Part shown: positions 9,091-18,252 of the stretch, in pieces
Layout of the letters: every line of letters starts with the position of its first letter
How positions within the stretch are numbered: the stretch's first letter is position 1
Assembly (NCBI GenBank): GCA_964437415.1
Contig: CAYTGN010000004.1
Span: 62,001 to 126,000, forward strand
DNA from: CADEDV01 sp964437415
Lineage (GTDB): Bacteria > Bacteroidota > Bacteroidia > Chitinophagales > Chitinophagaceae
Direction: 5' to 3'
Length of the DNA stretch: 64,000 bases
Made by a program: the position numbers and the translations under genes
The notes under the pieces: model-generated
Databases searched by the model: none
Seen by the model: only the letters and a program-made list of their open reading frames with translations
Told to the model about the DNA's origin: nothing

Positions 9091-9117
9091 AAAAACCTCC
9101 CCCGGGAGGTTTTTTTA
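9091..9117 (+). terminator. Rho-independent terminator after the CHASE2 operon
   Basis: AACCTCCC and GGGAGGTT form a GC-rich stem with a tiny C-rich loop, followed by a T tract to 9116. It ends the CHASE2/FecR-like unit before the M16 peptidase genes. Confidence 0.88.
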
Positions 9118-9185
9118 TGAACGGACATTTCTGCAAGACCCGTTTTACTTAGTTTTACCTCTTATCAAACTCATAAGTGTTGCGT

Positions 9186-10499
9186 ATGAAAAAACTGTTT
9201 GTACTTGCTTTGCTAACAGCAGGGCTTTCGCTGCAGGCCCAGCTCAAAGCAGATGATGTAAAGACCTTCACCCTTAAGAACGGGATGAAGTTCCTGGTGG
9301 TGGAAGACAATTCCATCCCCAATGCGAATATGTATTTGTTTTACCGTGTCGGCAGCAGGAATGAATACCAGGGCATCACGGGCCTCTCCCACTATTTTGA
9401 ACACATGATGTTCAATGGCGCCAAAAAATATGGCCCTAAACTATTTGACCAGACGATGGAGTTCAATGGCGGCGCCAACAATGCCTACACCAGGGAGGAT
9501 ATTACAGCTTACACCAACTGGTTCCCTTCTTCCGCCACCGAAGTGATCTTTGACCTGGAGGCCGACCGCATCTCCAGTCTTAGCATTGATCCGAAAATGG
9601 TGGAAAGTGAAAGAGGTGTGGTGCTTTCTGAAAGAAGCACCGGGTTGGAAAATTCACCATGGCGGATGCTGGGCGAAGCTGTGCAGGGTCAGGCCTTCCA
9701 GGAACATCCCTATCACTGGCCGGTGATCGGTTATGAAGATGATATTAAAAATTGGAAACAGGCAGATCTCGAAAGATATTTCAAGACCTATTATGCCCCG
9801 AACAATTGTGTAGTGGTGATGTCAGGCAACATCAAAGCAGAAGAAATAAAAAAACTGGCGGAAAAATACCTGGAGCCCATTCCTGCACAACCTCAACCAC
9901 CGGCTGTGCACATCAAAGAACCACCGCAAACCGGCGAAAGAAGGATCGCTGTGAAAAAAGATGTGGCTACTCCCTATTTGCTGATCGCTTACAAAGCACC
10001 CGAAGCCAAACATGAGGATTACTATGCCCTCAACATCCTGAGTTCAATTCTTTCCAGCGGACGTTCTTCAAGACTTTATTCTTCCCTGGTTGACAAACAA
10101 CAGTTGGCAACGCAGGTGTTTACAAGCTATGATGAAAGTTTTGACCCGACCCTCTTCCAGTTTTATGCAATGGCCAACAGGAATGTGAACGAAGCTGACC
10201 TGGAAAAAGCCATCTATGATGAAATAGAAAAAATAAAGAAAGACGGCATCAGCGAAACAGAATTGCAGAAGATCAAAAACCAGAAGCTGATCGAGTTTTA
10301 CGGCCAAGTGGAAACCATCAACGGCAAATCCAACAACATCGGTACTTACGAAGTATTCTTTGGCGATTATAAAAAAATGTTTGATGCCCCGGCGCTTTAT
10401 AATAAGGTGACAACAGAAGATGTGAAACGGGTGGCCAATACATACTTTAACAAAAGCAGCCGGACAGTGGGTGTTTTAAAATCAAATACGGAGGATTAA
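9186..10499 (+). CDS. M16 family zinc peptidase, catalytic subunit
   Basis: 437 residues. A signal peptide (MKKLFVLALLTAGLSLQAQ) sends it to the periplasm. The M16 zinc motif HYFEH is intact at residues 69-73, with the downstream glutamate in the ERGVVLSERS region. Two M16 half-domains are present (about 25-230 and 240-437), the length expected of the half-size M16B subunits that work as heterodimers. The next gene, 4 bases downstream, is a partner that lacks the motif. The start is the ATG at 9186; an in-frame GTG three codons earlier is less likely because the signal peptide begins MKK. The likely role is breakdown of peptides in the periplasm. Confidence 0.9.
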   Translation: MKKLFVLALLTAGLSLQAQLKADDVKTFTLKNGMKFLVVEDNSIPNANMYLFYRVGSRNEYQGITGLSHYFEHMMFNGAKKYGPKLFDQTMEFNGGANNAYTREDITAYTNWFPSSATEVIFDLEADRISSLSIDPKMVESERGVVLSERSTGLENSPWRMLGEAVQGQAFQEHPYHWPVIGYEDDIKNWKQADLERYFKTYYAPNNCVVVMSGNIKAEEIKKLAEKYLEPIPAQPQPPAVHIKEPPQTGERRIAVKKDVATPYLLIAYKAPEAKHEDYYALNILSSILSSGRSSRLYSSLVDKQQLATQVFTSYDESFDPTLFQFYAMANRNVNEADLEKAIYDEIEKIKKDGISETELQKIKNQKLIEFYGQVETINGKSNNIGTYEVFFGDYKKMFDAPALYNKVTTEDVKRVANTYFNKSSRTVGVLKSNTED

Positions 10500-10503
10500 T
10501 ACT

Positions 10504-11907
10504 ATGAGATCAACAGCTAAATATATTTTCAGTGTTGCTGTTTTGCTTTTTGCAGCAGCCACCGTTTTGGCGCAGGCTGGCTATAAACTGCCGCCTTATG
10601 AAAAATTCAAATTAAAGAACGGCCTCACCGTTTACCTGATGGAGCAACACGAAGTGCCGATGATCAGTGTATCGGTTATTTTACCCGCCGGCGCCATTTA
10701 TGACGGCGAAAAATCAGGACTGGCTTCTCTCACCGCCACGGCACTGCGGCATGGCACCAGGACATACAGCAAACAGCAGATGGAAGAAGAACTGGATTTC
10801 ATCGGCGCCAATATCAACAGTTTTGCTTCCAAAGAATCTGCCGGTCTTTCGGCAAGGTTTGCCGCCAAAGACAGGGATAAAGTGCTGTTAATGCTGAAAG
10901 AGACCTTGATGGAACCGGCATTTAATGCAGAGGAATTTGAAAAAGAGAAAAAAAGGTTATTGGTTTCTTTAGAGCAGCAAAAAGAAAGTCCCCGCTCAGT
11001 CATCAATTCTTATTTTGATAAATTCCTGTACGGCGATCATGTGTATGGCAATATTGTGCAGGGCACCATTTCCACGGTGTCGGCATTAACTGTGGAGGAT
11101 GTGAAAAATTTTTATGCTGCCAATTATTTACCCGAAGGTTCGGCCATTGCCATAGCGGGTGATTTTAACAGCAAAGAAATGAAAGCCGCCATCAGCAGCC
11201 TTTTGACCAACTGGAAAAAAGGGACCAAACCGCAGGCTAATCTTGCTTCAAAAACCATCAGCACTCCTTCCGGCAACCGGGTGTTGCTGATCAATAAAGA
11301 CGATGCAAGGGAAACCACTTTTTATATCGGGGCGCCGGGCATCAGCCGCAACAATCCTGATTTTGTGTCCATCGAGGTCATCAACACATTGTTTGGCGGC
11401 CGTTTCACTTCCATGCTCAATGATGAACTGCGGGTGAACACCGGTCTTACCTATGGGGCCAACAGCCGTTTTTCTGCTTTGAAAACCGGCGGCACATTTG
11501 CTATCAGCACTTTCACAGCTAATAAAACAACAGAACCTGCAATTGATACCGCATTAAAAGTTTTAAACAAACTGCACAGTACCGGGATTGACGAAACATC
11601 CCTTACCTCTGCCAAGAATTATGTGAAAGGGCAGTTTCCTCCCCGCTACGAAACAGCGGGACAACTTGCCGGGTTGATGACACAAATGTTCTGGTACGGT
11701 TTTGATGAATCTTTCATCAACAATTTTGAAAAGAATGTGGACGGGCTCACATTGGACAAAGCAAAATCAATCATTGCGAAATATTTTCCTAAAGACAAAC
11801 TACAGTTTGTGCTGGTGGGTAAATCAGCCGAAATAAAAAAGATCGCTGAGAAATACGGACCTGTCACGGAAGTGCAGATAAAGGATGAACCAAAAAAAGC
11901 ATTCTGA
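10504..11907 (+). CDS. M16 family peptidase, non-catalytic partner subunit
   Basis: 467 residues with a signal peptide (about 1-24). It shows the M16 fold in both halves (LKNGLTVYLMEQHEVP, then the C-terminal NTLFGGRFTSMLNDELR), but where HxxEH should be it reads LTATALRHG, so it cannot bind zinc. M16B enzymes often pair an HxxEH subunit with one that supplies the substrate-binding Arg/Tyr pair; here NDELRVNTGLTYGA is the matching C-terminal region. It is co-transcribed with the catalytic subunit (4-base gap) and followed by a terminator. The two products probably form one peptidase. Confidence 0.88.
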   Translation: MRSTAKYIFSVAVLLFAAATVLAQAGYKLPPYEKFKLKNGLTVYLMEQHEVPMISVSVILPAGAIYDGEKSGLASLTATALRHGTRTYSKQQMEEELDFIGANINSFASKESAGLSARFAAKDRDKVLLMLKETLMEPAFNAEEFEKEKKRLLVSLEQQKESPRSVINSYFDKFLYGDHVYGNIVQGTISTVSALTVEDVKNFYAANYLPEGSAIAIAGDFNSKEMKAAISSLLTNWKKGTKPQANLASKTISTPSGNRVLLINKDDARETTFYIGAPGISRNNPDFVSIEVINTLFGGRFTSMLNDELRVNTGLTYGANSRFSALKTGGTFAISTFTANKTTEPAIDTALKVLNKLHSTGIDETSLTSAKNYVKGQFPPRYETAGQLAGLMTQMFWYGFDESFINNFEKNVDGLTLDKAKSIIAKYFPKDKLQFVLVGKSAEIKKIAEKYGPVTEVQIKDEPKKAF

Positions 11908-11919
11908 TAAAATTATCCT

Positions 11920-11955
11920 GAAAGCTCCTTGTTGAAAGGAGCTTTCTTATTTTTA
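11920..11955 (+). terminator. Rho-independent terminator after the M16 pair
   Basis: GAAAGCTCCTT and AAGGAGCTTTC form an 11-bp stem, followed by a T-rich tract with the run TTTTT. It lies directly before rlmH, whose ATG is at 11960, so rlmH must have a promoter that overlaps the hairpin or depend on read-through. Confidence 0.85.
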
Positions 11956-11959
11956 CCCC

Positions 11960-12433
11960 ATGAACATTCATTGCTGGTCTGTCGGTAAAAACCATGAGCC
12001 GTATATCAAACCCGGTGTGGAAGATTTCACCCAGCGCATCTCAAGATATTTTAAAGTAAAATGGCATATTATTCCCGTTCCAAAAAATGCCGGCATGATG
12101 AGTGAACTGGACCTGAAGAAAAAAGAAGGCGAAACCATTTTGGACTGGCTGGGCAAAGATGATTGCCTCGTGGCGCTGGACGAAAGAGGTAAACAAATGA
12201 GTTCAGAGAAATTAGCTGCTTTCCTGGAGGCAAGGGCCAATGAAAGCACCCGAAACCTGGTGTTTCTCATTGGCGGCGCCTATGGCATTGATGAAGCGGT
12301 GCTGAAAAGGGCAAACTATAAATGGAGCTTATCAGAACTCACTTTTCCGCACCAGTTGGTCAGGCTGATCCTTACCGAACAACTATACAGGGCCTGCAGC
12401 ATTCTCAAAAATGAAAAGTATCATCACAAATAA
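11960..12433 (+). CDS. rlmH: 23S rRNA (pseudouridine-1915-N3)-methyltransferase RlmH
   Basis: 157 residues, the normal RlmH length. It shows the SPOUT-class SAM-binding knot in LVFLIGGAYGIDEAV and the C-terminal signature SELTFPHQLVRLILTEQLYRA. RlmH methylates the pseudouridine at position 1915 of 23S rRNA helix 69 in assembled ribosomes. The start at MNIHCWSVGK matches the family N-terminus. It is followed 29 bp later by the rhomboid gene in the same direction. Confidence 0.96.
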   Translation: MNIHCWSVGKNHEPYIKPGVEDFTQRISRYFKVKWHIIPVPKNAGMMSELDLKKKEGETILDWLGKDDCLVALDERGKQMSSEKLAAFLEARANESTRNLVFLIGGAYGIDEAVLKRANYKWSLSELTFPHQLVRLILTEQLYRACSILKNEKYHHK

Positions 12434-12462
12434 TTTCTATTTTCGGACATTAATACCTGAGC

Positions 12463-13131
12463 ATGGAATTGTCTATCACTCTCATCATTGTCATTGTCAC
12501 CTGTCTTGTATCTATCGGCGGCTTCAGCAATCAAAAGATTATTGACGACCTGATTTTTTATCCACCTGCCATAAAGAGGCAACCCTTCCGTTTCATCAGT
12601 CATGGTTTCGTTCATGCTGATTTCATGCACCTTGCTTTTAACATGATCGCTTTGTACTCATTTGGAGAAGCGGTGGAAAAAGGACTGTTCACCCACCCCT
12701 GCATCTTTGGTGAAAATGCAAAATATTTTTTCCTGCTGTTATACTTCGGCGGGCTGATCATGGCCAGCTTGCCAGACTATGTAAAATATAAAGACAGTTA
12801 CCATTTCAGGAGCCTTGGCGCATCGGGGGCAGTTTCAGCGGTAATATTTGCCGCCATCATGCTTTTGCCTCAATTACCCATCCGCTTCTTCTTTATTCCC
12901 ATTGATATTCCCGGTTTCGTATTTGCAATAGTTTATCTTTTTGGTTCCGCTTATTTTGATAAACGGGGAGGCGGCAATATCAATCACTCCGCCCACCTGT
13001 GGGGAGCATTGTTCGGGATGCTATTTGTTTTCGTTTGTGTAAAGATTGCTGGTAATGTGGATGTACTGGAAAATTTTATGAAGCAGATACAATCACTGAA
13101 ATCATTCCGGCCCTTTGAATGTGAGTCTTAA
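12463..13131 (+). CDS. Rhomboid family intramembrane serine protease
   Basis: 222 residues with about six membrane helices. The catalytic serine lies in GASGAV (Ser121) and the histidine in NHSAHLWG (His178), forming the rhomboid dyad; the HADFMHLAFNM stretch (residues 51-61) provides the conserved H...H...N of the second helix. Rhomboids cut single-pass membrane proteins within the bilayer. The 3' end overlaps the convergent tilS gene by 30 bp. Substrates cannot be read from the context. Confidence 0.93.
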   Translation: MELSITLIIVIVTCLVSIGGFSNQKIIDDLIFYPPAIKRQPFRFISHGFVHADFMHLAFNMIALYSFGEAVEKGLFTHPCIFGENAKYFFLLLYFGGLIMASLPDYVKYKDSYHFRSLGASGAVSAVIFAAIMLLPQLPIRFFFIPIDIPGFVFAIVYLFGSAYFDKRGGGNINHSAHLWGALFGMLFVFVCVKIAGNVDVLENFMKQIQSLKSFRPFECES

Positions 13132-14457
13132 CACAGACTTTGTTTTATCAGTGATCTTAAACCTTTCGTCAATCCGGTGACCAATCACCCAGAGGATCTT
13201 TTTATTACTTTCAATGACCCAAATATTTTCCTTTTCTGTTCTTGACATCTTCTGATCAATTAAGAAGCGGGAAAGTTTCTTTTTCTTTCTCATGCCCAGC
13301 GGGTAGAAATAATCACCGGTCTTCCATTTTCGCAACAAAAGAGGGAACTGAATGTCAGCCGCATCGAGAGTGGCAACCCGGTCATCCGCTGACAATTGTA
13401 TATCGTTAAATTTTCTGACCTGAATAATTCCACCTTCAAACAGCACTTCCTTATCCGATGATTCGATAACAATAGTAGCCGAAGCAGCATCATCTGCTGG
13501 GCTGATGATGAACCAATGCCGGTGTTTGATGAGACGATAATGAAAAAGGGGAGACTCAATGAATTTTCCTGAATCACTGGAAGCCAGTTTAATCACTTCG
13601 TCCACCTGCTTTTCATTAAAACCAAAATCCCTGATGATCTCGTAGATCAATGCCTTGTTGTTAAATTGCATCAGTTGCTTCACTGGTATATGCCATTCCG
13701 CACCTTTGGCTTTACAAAGTTTCTTTTTCAATTCGCCTGTCGTAAAACGGTAAAGCTTTTCAATCTCTTTGAAGCGGTCAATATTATCCTGCAGGTTATC
13801 TTTTACCTGCGGATATACTTTACTAATAGCAGGAATGATCTCGTTTCTAAAAAAATTCCTGGTGTATTTGATGGAAAGATTTGAGGAGTCTTCAACAAAA
13901 TCAAGCTGCTGCTCACTTGCAAATTGCAACAGTTCTTCCTTGAAAAAAGGCAGCAGGGGCCTTTTGATATAGCCATTGGAAGAAGGGATGCCTGTCAATC
14001 CCTGCAAACCCGTGCCACGAAAAAAATACATCAGCACCGTTTCAATATTATCATCTTTATGATGAGCCGTAAGCACAGGATTGATCACCAGGCGGCCAAC
14101 AGCAGATTTTTTGCTCACCACCAATTCCTCAAACCACTCATAGCGAAGTGTCCTGGCAGCTTCCTGCACCGACAGTTTATGTTCTTCTGCATACTTCGTA
14201 GTTTCAAACCTTTTCACTTCCACAGCCACCTTATACTTATCTCCCAGCTTCCTGACAAATTGTTCATCTCTTTCACTCTCCTGCCCCCTGAGCTGAAAAT
14301 TGCAATGAATAATGCTGAATTCAAACCCTGCCTGCTGACAGAGCTCACCTAACACAACAGAGTCTACTCCTCCGCTTACGGCAAGCAGCAGTTTATCCTT
14401 TTCTGAAAAAAGATTCTCTTTTCTGATATGCTCCGTGAACCTGTTTACTAATGACAT
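13102..14457 (-). CDS. tilS: tRNA(Ile)-lysidine synthase
   Basis: 451 residues. The PP-loop ATPase motif AVSGGVDSVV lies at about 27-36, followed by the N-type ATP-pyrophosphatase domain (TAHHKDDNIETVLM, FFRGTGLQGLTGIP) and a C-terminal TilS domain (LPLLLRKWKTGDYFYPLGM, IDERFKIT). It converts the wobble cytidine of tRNA-Ile(CAU) to lysidine so that AUA is read as isoleucine; essential in most bacteria. It follows the small TPR gene with one base between them, and its 3' end overlaps the rhomboid gene. Confidence 0.96.
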   Translation of the reverse strand: MSLVNRFTEHIRKENLFSEKDKLLLAVSGGVDSVVLGELCQQAGFEFSIIHCNFQLRGQESERDEQFVRKLGDKYKVAVEVKRFETTKYAEEHKLSVQEAARTLRYEWFEELVVSKKSAVGRLVINPVLTAHHKDDNIETVLMYFFRGTGLQGLTGIPSSNGYIKRPLLPFFKEELLQFASEQQLDFVEDSSNLSIKYTRNFFRNEIIPAISKVYPQVKDNLQDNIDRFKEIEKLYRFTTGELKKKLCKAKGAEWHIPVKQLMQFNNKALIYEIIRDFGFNEKQVDEVIKLASSDSGKFIESPLFHYRLIKHRHWFIISPADDAASATIVIESSDKEVLFEGGIIQVRKFNDIQLSADDRVATLDAADIQFPLLLRKWKTGDYFYPLGMRKKKKLSRFLIDQKMSRTEKENIWVIESNKKILWVIGHRIDERFKITDKTKSVLRLTFKGPE

Positions 14458-14458
14458 T

Positions 14459-14770
14459 TTAATAAGTTAGTTCTTCATATGCTCCTCTCAATTCGCCAAA
14501 TGCATGATTGTCGCCTGCTTCCTTAGCTATTTGCATTCCCTTTTCATATACTTTAATTGCCTCATCTGTTTCATTGCTTCTTTCGAGTAATTTGGCAAGG
14601 TGATAATAACTACCCACATAAGCTGGTTCCCGCTGAAGTATGGCCTCAAAAAGACCCCTGGCCTGCTTGTCATCACCCAGCTTAATATATTCCAGCGCCA
14701 GGGCATGATTCAGAAAACTATCTGCCGGGTTTTCTTTCAAAAATTCTTTCAACTTTTCTATCCTGTCCAT
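14459..14770 (-). CDS. Small tetratricopeptide-repeat protein
   Basis: 103 residues, with no signal peptide, made almost wholly of two to three TPR motifs (SFLNHALALEYIKLGDDKQARGLFE; YYHLAKLLERSNETDEAIKVYEKG). It is presumably a cytoplasmic adaptor. It lies one base upstream of tilS and is probably translated from the same mRNA. The partner is unknown. Confidence 0.8.
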   Translation of the reverse strand: MDRIEKLKEFLKENPADSFLNHALALEYIKLGDDKQARGLFEAILQREPAYVGSYYHLAKLLERSNETDEAIKVYEKGMQIAKEAGDNHAFGELRGAYEELTY

Positions 14771-14784
14771 GTTGATATAAAAAA

Positions 14785-14829
14785 TTGTGAGTGATTTGCC
14801 CGGAATTACCTTTGCAACACTTATCTTTG
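14785..14829 (+). promoter_or_regulatory. Tandem Bacteroidota promoters for etfBA
   Basis: Two exact TAnnTTTG elements stand in series: TACCTTTG at 14807-14814, preceded by a TTG at 14785-14787 with a 19-base spacer (the classic -33/-7 arrangement), and TATCTTTG at 14822-14829, with TTTG at 14795-14798 as its possible -33 (23-base spacer). They point towards etfB, whose ATG is 73 bases further on, so the leader is long for this genome. Confidence 0.65.
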
Positions 14830-14902
14830 TTTTAGTTGCATAAACAACTATTTCTTACTTCCATAGCTGGAAGACAAAGATCAACAACAAAAACTCCTTG
14901 AT

Positions 14903-15646
14903 ATGAAGATTTTGGTTTGTATCAGTAAAACGCCGGACACAACGGCAAAAATAGCTTTCACCGATAACAACACGAAATTCGATGCTAACGGTGTGCAATG
15001 GATCATCAACCCCTACGATGAGTGGTATGCACTGGTTCGTGCCATTGAACTGAAAGAAGCAGACGCTTCCACCGTCATTCACCTGGTTACCGTTGGCGGC
15101 GCCGATGCTGAGCCTATCATCCGCAAAGCTCTTGCTTTGGGTGGTGATGAAGCTATCCGGGTAAATGCAGACAGCCACGACAGTTTTTACATCGCTTCGC
15201 AAATTGCTGAAGTTGCCAAACAAGGCGGCTACGATCTTGTTTTCACCGGTAAAGAAACCATTGATTATAATGGCTCCTCTATTGGCGGCATGGTGGCCGA
15301 ACTGCTGGACCAGCCTTATATTGCTTTAGCCACCAAATTTGAACTAAGTGGTAGCAAAGCAACGATCACAAGAGAAATTGAAGGCGGTGAAGAAGTGTGT
15401 GAAGCAGAGCTGCCTGTTGTGGTAAGCTGCCAGAAGGGAATGGCTGAAGCAAGAATTCCCAATATGAGAGGCATCATGGCGGCAAGAACAAAACCTTTAA
15501 AGGTGCTGGAACCAGTTGCAGCAGATTCGCTGACAACTGTGGCCGGTTTTGGTCTGCCGCCTGCAAAAGCCGGTGTGAAATTAGTGCCTGCAGATAATGT
15601 TGAAGAACTGATTCGTCTTCTTCACGAAGAAGCAAAAGCGATTTAA
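14903..15646 (+). CDS. etfB: Electron transfer flavoprotein subunit beta
   Basis: 247 residues, beginning MKILVCISKTPDTTAKI as in ETF-beta proteins, with the AMP-binding region TGKETIDYNGSSIGGMVAELL. With EtfA it forms the FAD/AMP heterodimer that takes electrons from acyl-CoA dehydrogenases and passes them on to the quinone pool. It is co-transcribed with etfA (36-bp gap). The window also holds two acyl-CoA dehydrogenase genes (32864-34048 and 57831-58985) that would need this acceptor. Confidence 0.96.
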   Translation: MKILVCISKTPDTTAKIAFTDNNTKFDANGVQWIINPYDEWYALVRAIELKEADASTVIHLVTVGGADAEPIIRKALALGGDEAIRVNADSHDSFYIASQIAEVAKQGGYDLVFTGKETIDYNGSSIGGMVAELLDQPYIALATKFELSGSKATITREIEGGEEVCEAELPVVVSCQKGMAEARIPNMRGIMAARTKPLKVLEPVAADSLTTVAGFGLPPAKAGVKLVPADNVEELIRLLHEEAKAI

Positions 15647-15682
15647 CTGCCAACAACAAACTATCAACTATAAACTTCTTAT

Positions 15683-16648
15683 ATGTCTGTTTTAATCTTT
15701 ATAGATACTGCCGATGGTCATGTAAAAAAAGCTTCCCTCGAAGCACTGACCTATGGCGCAAAAGTAGCTGAACAACTCGGCACAACCGCTGAAGGCGTAA
15801 TGCTTGGTGCAGTTAGCGATGATCTTGCGTCATTAGGAAAATACGGTGTGAAGAAAATTCATCATGTAAATAACGAAGCGCTGAATCATCTCGATGCACA
15901 GGTTTATTCAAAAGTGATTGCCCGGGTTGCAGAAGCAGGCAGCGCCAGTGTAATCGTTTTCTCCAACAATGTAAATGGCAAAGCCATCGCTCCCCGGTTG
16001 TCAGCCCGTTTAAAAGCAGGTTTGGTTTCCGGTGCCGTGGCATTGCCCGATACCGGCAATGGTTTTGTTGTAAAGAAAAACGTATTCTCTGGTAAAGCTT
16101 TTGCCAATATCGCTGTCAGTACCGATATAAAGATCATTGCATTGAATCCAAATGCCTACCAGGTGATTGCCGGTGATGGAACTGCAGAAGTTGTGGCTTT
16201 CAATGCTGACGTAGATACTCCCAAAGTGAAAGTGACCGGTGTAAACAAAGCCAGTGGTGAAGTGCCGCTGACAGAAGCCGAAGTGGTGGTGAGTGCCGGT
16301 CGTGGCATGAAAGGCCCCGAGCACTGGAGCATCGTAGAGGACCTTGCCAAAACATTGCATGCTGCATTGGCCTGCAGCCGCCCTGTTGCAGATGCACACT
16401 GGCGTCCGCATCATGAGCATGTGGGACAAACCGGTATTGCCATCGCACCGAACCTGTATATCGCTATCGGCATTTCAGGAGCCATCCAGCACCTGGCAGG
16501 TGTAAACAGGAGTAAAGTGATTGTGGTCATCAATAAAGACCCTGAAGCCCCTTTTTTCAAAGCAGCCGATTATGGTATCGTTGGTGATGCATTTGAAGTG
16601 GTGCCAAAGATGACGGAAGCCATTAAAAAATTGAAAGGGATTGCATAA
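15683..16648 (+). CDS. etfA: Electron transfer flavoprotein subunit alpha
   Basis: 321 residues. The N-terminal domain resembles EtfB; the C-terminal FAD domain has the signature IAIGISGAIQHLAGVNRSKV and NKDPEAPFFKAADYGIVGD. It is the partner of EtfB and carries the redox FAD. The gene follows etfB directly and ends at a strong terminator, so etfBA form a two-gene operon. Confidence 0.96.
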   Translation: MSVLIFIDTADGHVKKASLEALTYGAKVAEQLGTTAEGVMLGAVSDDLASLGKYGVKKIHHVNNEALNHLDAQVYSKVIARVAEAGSASVIVFSNNVNGKAIAPRLSARLKAGLVSGAVALPDTGNGFVVKKNVFSGKAFANIAVSTDIKIIALNPNAYQVIAGDGTAEVVAFNADVDTPKVKVTGVNKASGEVPLTEAEVVVSAGRGMKGPEHWSIVEDLAKTLHAALACSRPVADAHWRPHHEHVGQTGIAIAPNLYIAIGISGAIQHLAGVNRSKVIVVINKDPEAPFFKAADYGIVGDAFEVVPKMTEAIKKLKGIA

Positions 16649-16669
16649 ATTACCCCGTATTTTTTCCAA

Positions 16670-16700
16670 AAAATGCTCTCTGCAGAGAGCATTTTTTTTT
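16670..16700 (+). terminator. Rho-independent terminator after etfBA
   Basis: AAAATGCTCTC and GAGAGCATTTT form an 11-bp stem around TGCA, followed by a run of T to 16700. Confidence 0.9.
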
Positions 16701-16752
16701 ATGCCTGCCAAATACCCGCTTATTAAATGAATGACTTAAATTCGTGGCTCGT

Positions 16753-17358
16753 ATGAAGAAGATAGAACTGGAAATCGTGGCCCTTTCGCACAGTATCACG
16801 CAGACACATTCTTATGCGGTGGTGCTGGGTGAAGTGAACGGTTTGAGACGTTTGCCTATCGTTATCGGAGGATTTGAAGCGCAGGCAATAGCGGTGGCGC
16901 TGGAAAAAATGCAACCCAGCCGACCCCTGACTCACGACCTGATGAAAAATTTCCTGAATGCTTTCGCTATTGATTTGCATGAAATCATCATTTGCGATCT
17001 GCAGGAAGGTATTTTTTATTCAAAGCTGGTTTGTGCATCAGAAAATGATACAATTGAGATTGATTCGAGAACCTCCGATGCACTGGCACTTGCAGTGCGG
17101 TTTGGTTGCCCGATCTATACCTATGAGAATATCTTAGACAGCGCCGGCATCCTGATGGAAGACAGCGGAAGTGAAAAAAAGAAGAAAAGAAGACAGGAAG
17201 CTGTGGTGGAAAATGATGGCCCTACCGGCAATGAGGACCTGAAAACAATGACACTGGAAGAACTCAATCATTTGCTGAATGAAGTGCTCGACAGCGAAGA
17301 TTATATCCGTGCCATTGCTATCCGTGACGAGATAAACAGCCGGAAAAAGAACCGATGA
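16753..17358 (+). CDS. Bifunctional nuclease family protein (DUF151) with C-terminal UVR motif
   Basis: 201 residues. Residues about 1-130 form the DUF151/BFN domain (LPIVIGGFEAQAIAVALE, RTSDALALAVRFGCPIY). A charged linker follows, and the C-terminus carries a UvrB/UvrC (UVR) motif in MTLEELNHLLNEVLDSEDY...RDEINSRKK. Family members are reported to have DNase and RNase activity in plants; in Bacteroidetes this two-part form is common but its role is not settled. An ATG at 16753 fits the usual MKKIELEIV start better than the GTG three codons upstream. Confidence 0.85.
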   Translation: MKKIELEIVALSHSITQTHSYAVVLGEVNGLRRLPIVIGGFEAQAIAVALEKMQPSRPLTHDLMKNFLNAFAIDLHEIIICDLQEGIFYSKLVCASENDTIEIDSRTSDALALAVRFGCPIYTYENILDSAGILMEDSGSEKKKKRRQEAVVENDGPTGNEDLKTMTLEELNHLLNEVLDSEDYIRAIAIRDEINSRKKNR

Positions 17359-17421
17359 GAGCAGTCTGTGCTGGTGACCATAGTTCACTTTATCTGAAAA
17401 TTCAAAAAAATCCATTCGTCC

Positions 17422-18252
17422 GTGATCGTATATCCCAACTGCAAGATCAACCTCGGTCTGCGCATCCTTGAAAAAAGAAAGGATGGCTACCACGACATTG
17501 AAACTGTATTTTACCCGGTTCGTCTTTCTGACATCCTGGAGATCACAGAATATAAATCAGCTACTAAAACAGCCACTATTCCATTTACACAAAGCGGTTT
17601 TGTTGTGGATGGCGATATCAGCAATAACCTTTGTATGAAAGCATACAAACTGCTGAAAAGAGATTTTCCCAAGCTGCCACACATACAGATACACCTTCAC
17701 AAAACCGTTCCGACAGGCGCAGGATTAGGTGCCGGCAGTTCCGATGCCGCCTTCACGCTGCGTTTGCTAAATGAAAAATTTGAACTTGGCATCAGTGATA
17801 ATGAGTTAATGAACTATGCACTTGAACTGGGCAGCGATTGTCCGTTTTTCATTCTCAATAAACCCTGCTATGCCACCGGTCGCGGAGAGATATTGACCCC
17901 GATTGAGCTTGACCTCTCCGGCTATCAAATTGTCGTGGTAAACCCGGGTATTCATATCAATACAGGCCAGGCATTTCTGAATGTGCGGCCATCAACATTA
18001 GAGAGATCGGTAAAAGAAATCATTCAGTTGCCGCTGGAAAGATGGAAAGATGAACTGCTGAACGATTTTGAAGGGCCGATATTCAAAAAACATTCTTCGA
18101 TTGTGGAAGTAAAAGATCAGTTGTATGCAGCCGGTGCACTGTACGCTTCGATGAGTGGCAGCGGCAGCACTGTCTATGGTATTTTTGCAAAAGGCAAATC
18201 ACCACAGTTGCAGTTCCCGGAAAACTATTTTGTAAAAATATTACCCGGCTGA
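17422..18252 (+). CDS. ispE: 4-diphosphocytidyl-2-C-methyl-D-erythritol kinase
   Basis: 276 residues. GHMP kinase family: the N-terminal PNCKINLGLRILEKRKDGYH is diagnostic of IspE, and the ATP loop PTGAGLGAGSSDAA lies at about 95-108. The MSGSGSTVYGIFA motif is near the C-terminus. It phosphorylates CDP-methylerythritol in the non-mevalonate isoprenoid pathway. Translation has to start at GTG (17422), because the conserved N-terminus begins there and no ATG is near. The 3' end overlaps the convergent VOC gene by 12 bp. Confidence 0.95.
   Translation: MIVYPNCKINLGLRILEKRKDGYHDIETVFYPVRLSDILEITEYKSATKTATIPFTQSGFVVDGDISNNLCMKAYKLLKRDFPKLPHIQIHLHKTVPTGAGLGAGSSDAAFTLRLLNEKFELGISDNELMNYALELGSDCPFFILNKPCYATGRGEILTPIELDLSGYQIVVVNPGIHINTGQAFLNVRPSTLERSVKEIIQLPLERWKDELLNDFEGPIFKKHSSIVEVKDQLYAAGALYASMSGSGSTVYGIFAKGKSPQLQFPENYFVKILPG

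Noticed and set aside
16010..16429. Open frame opposite etfA
   Set aside because: Antisense shadow: His/Cys-rich translation without motifs, fully inside a well-supported gene.
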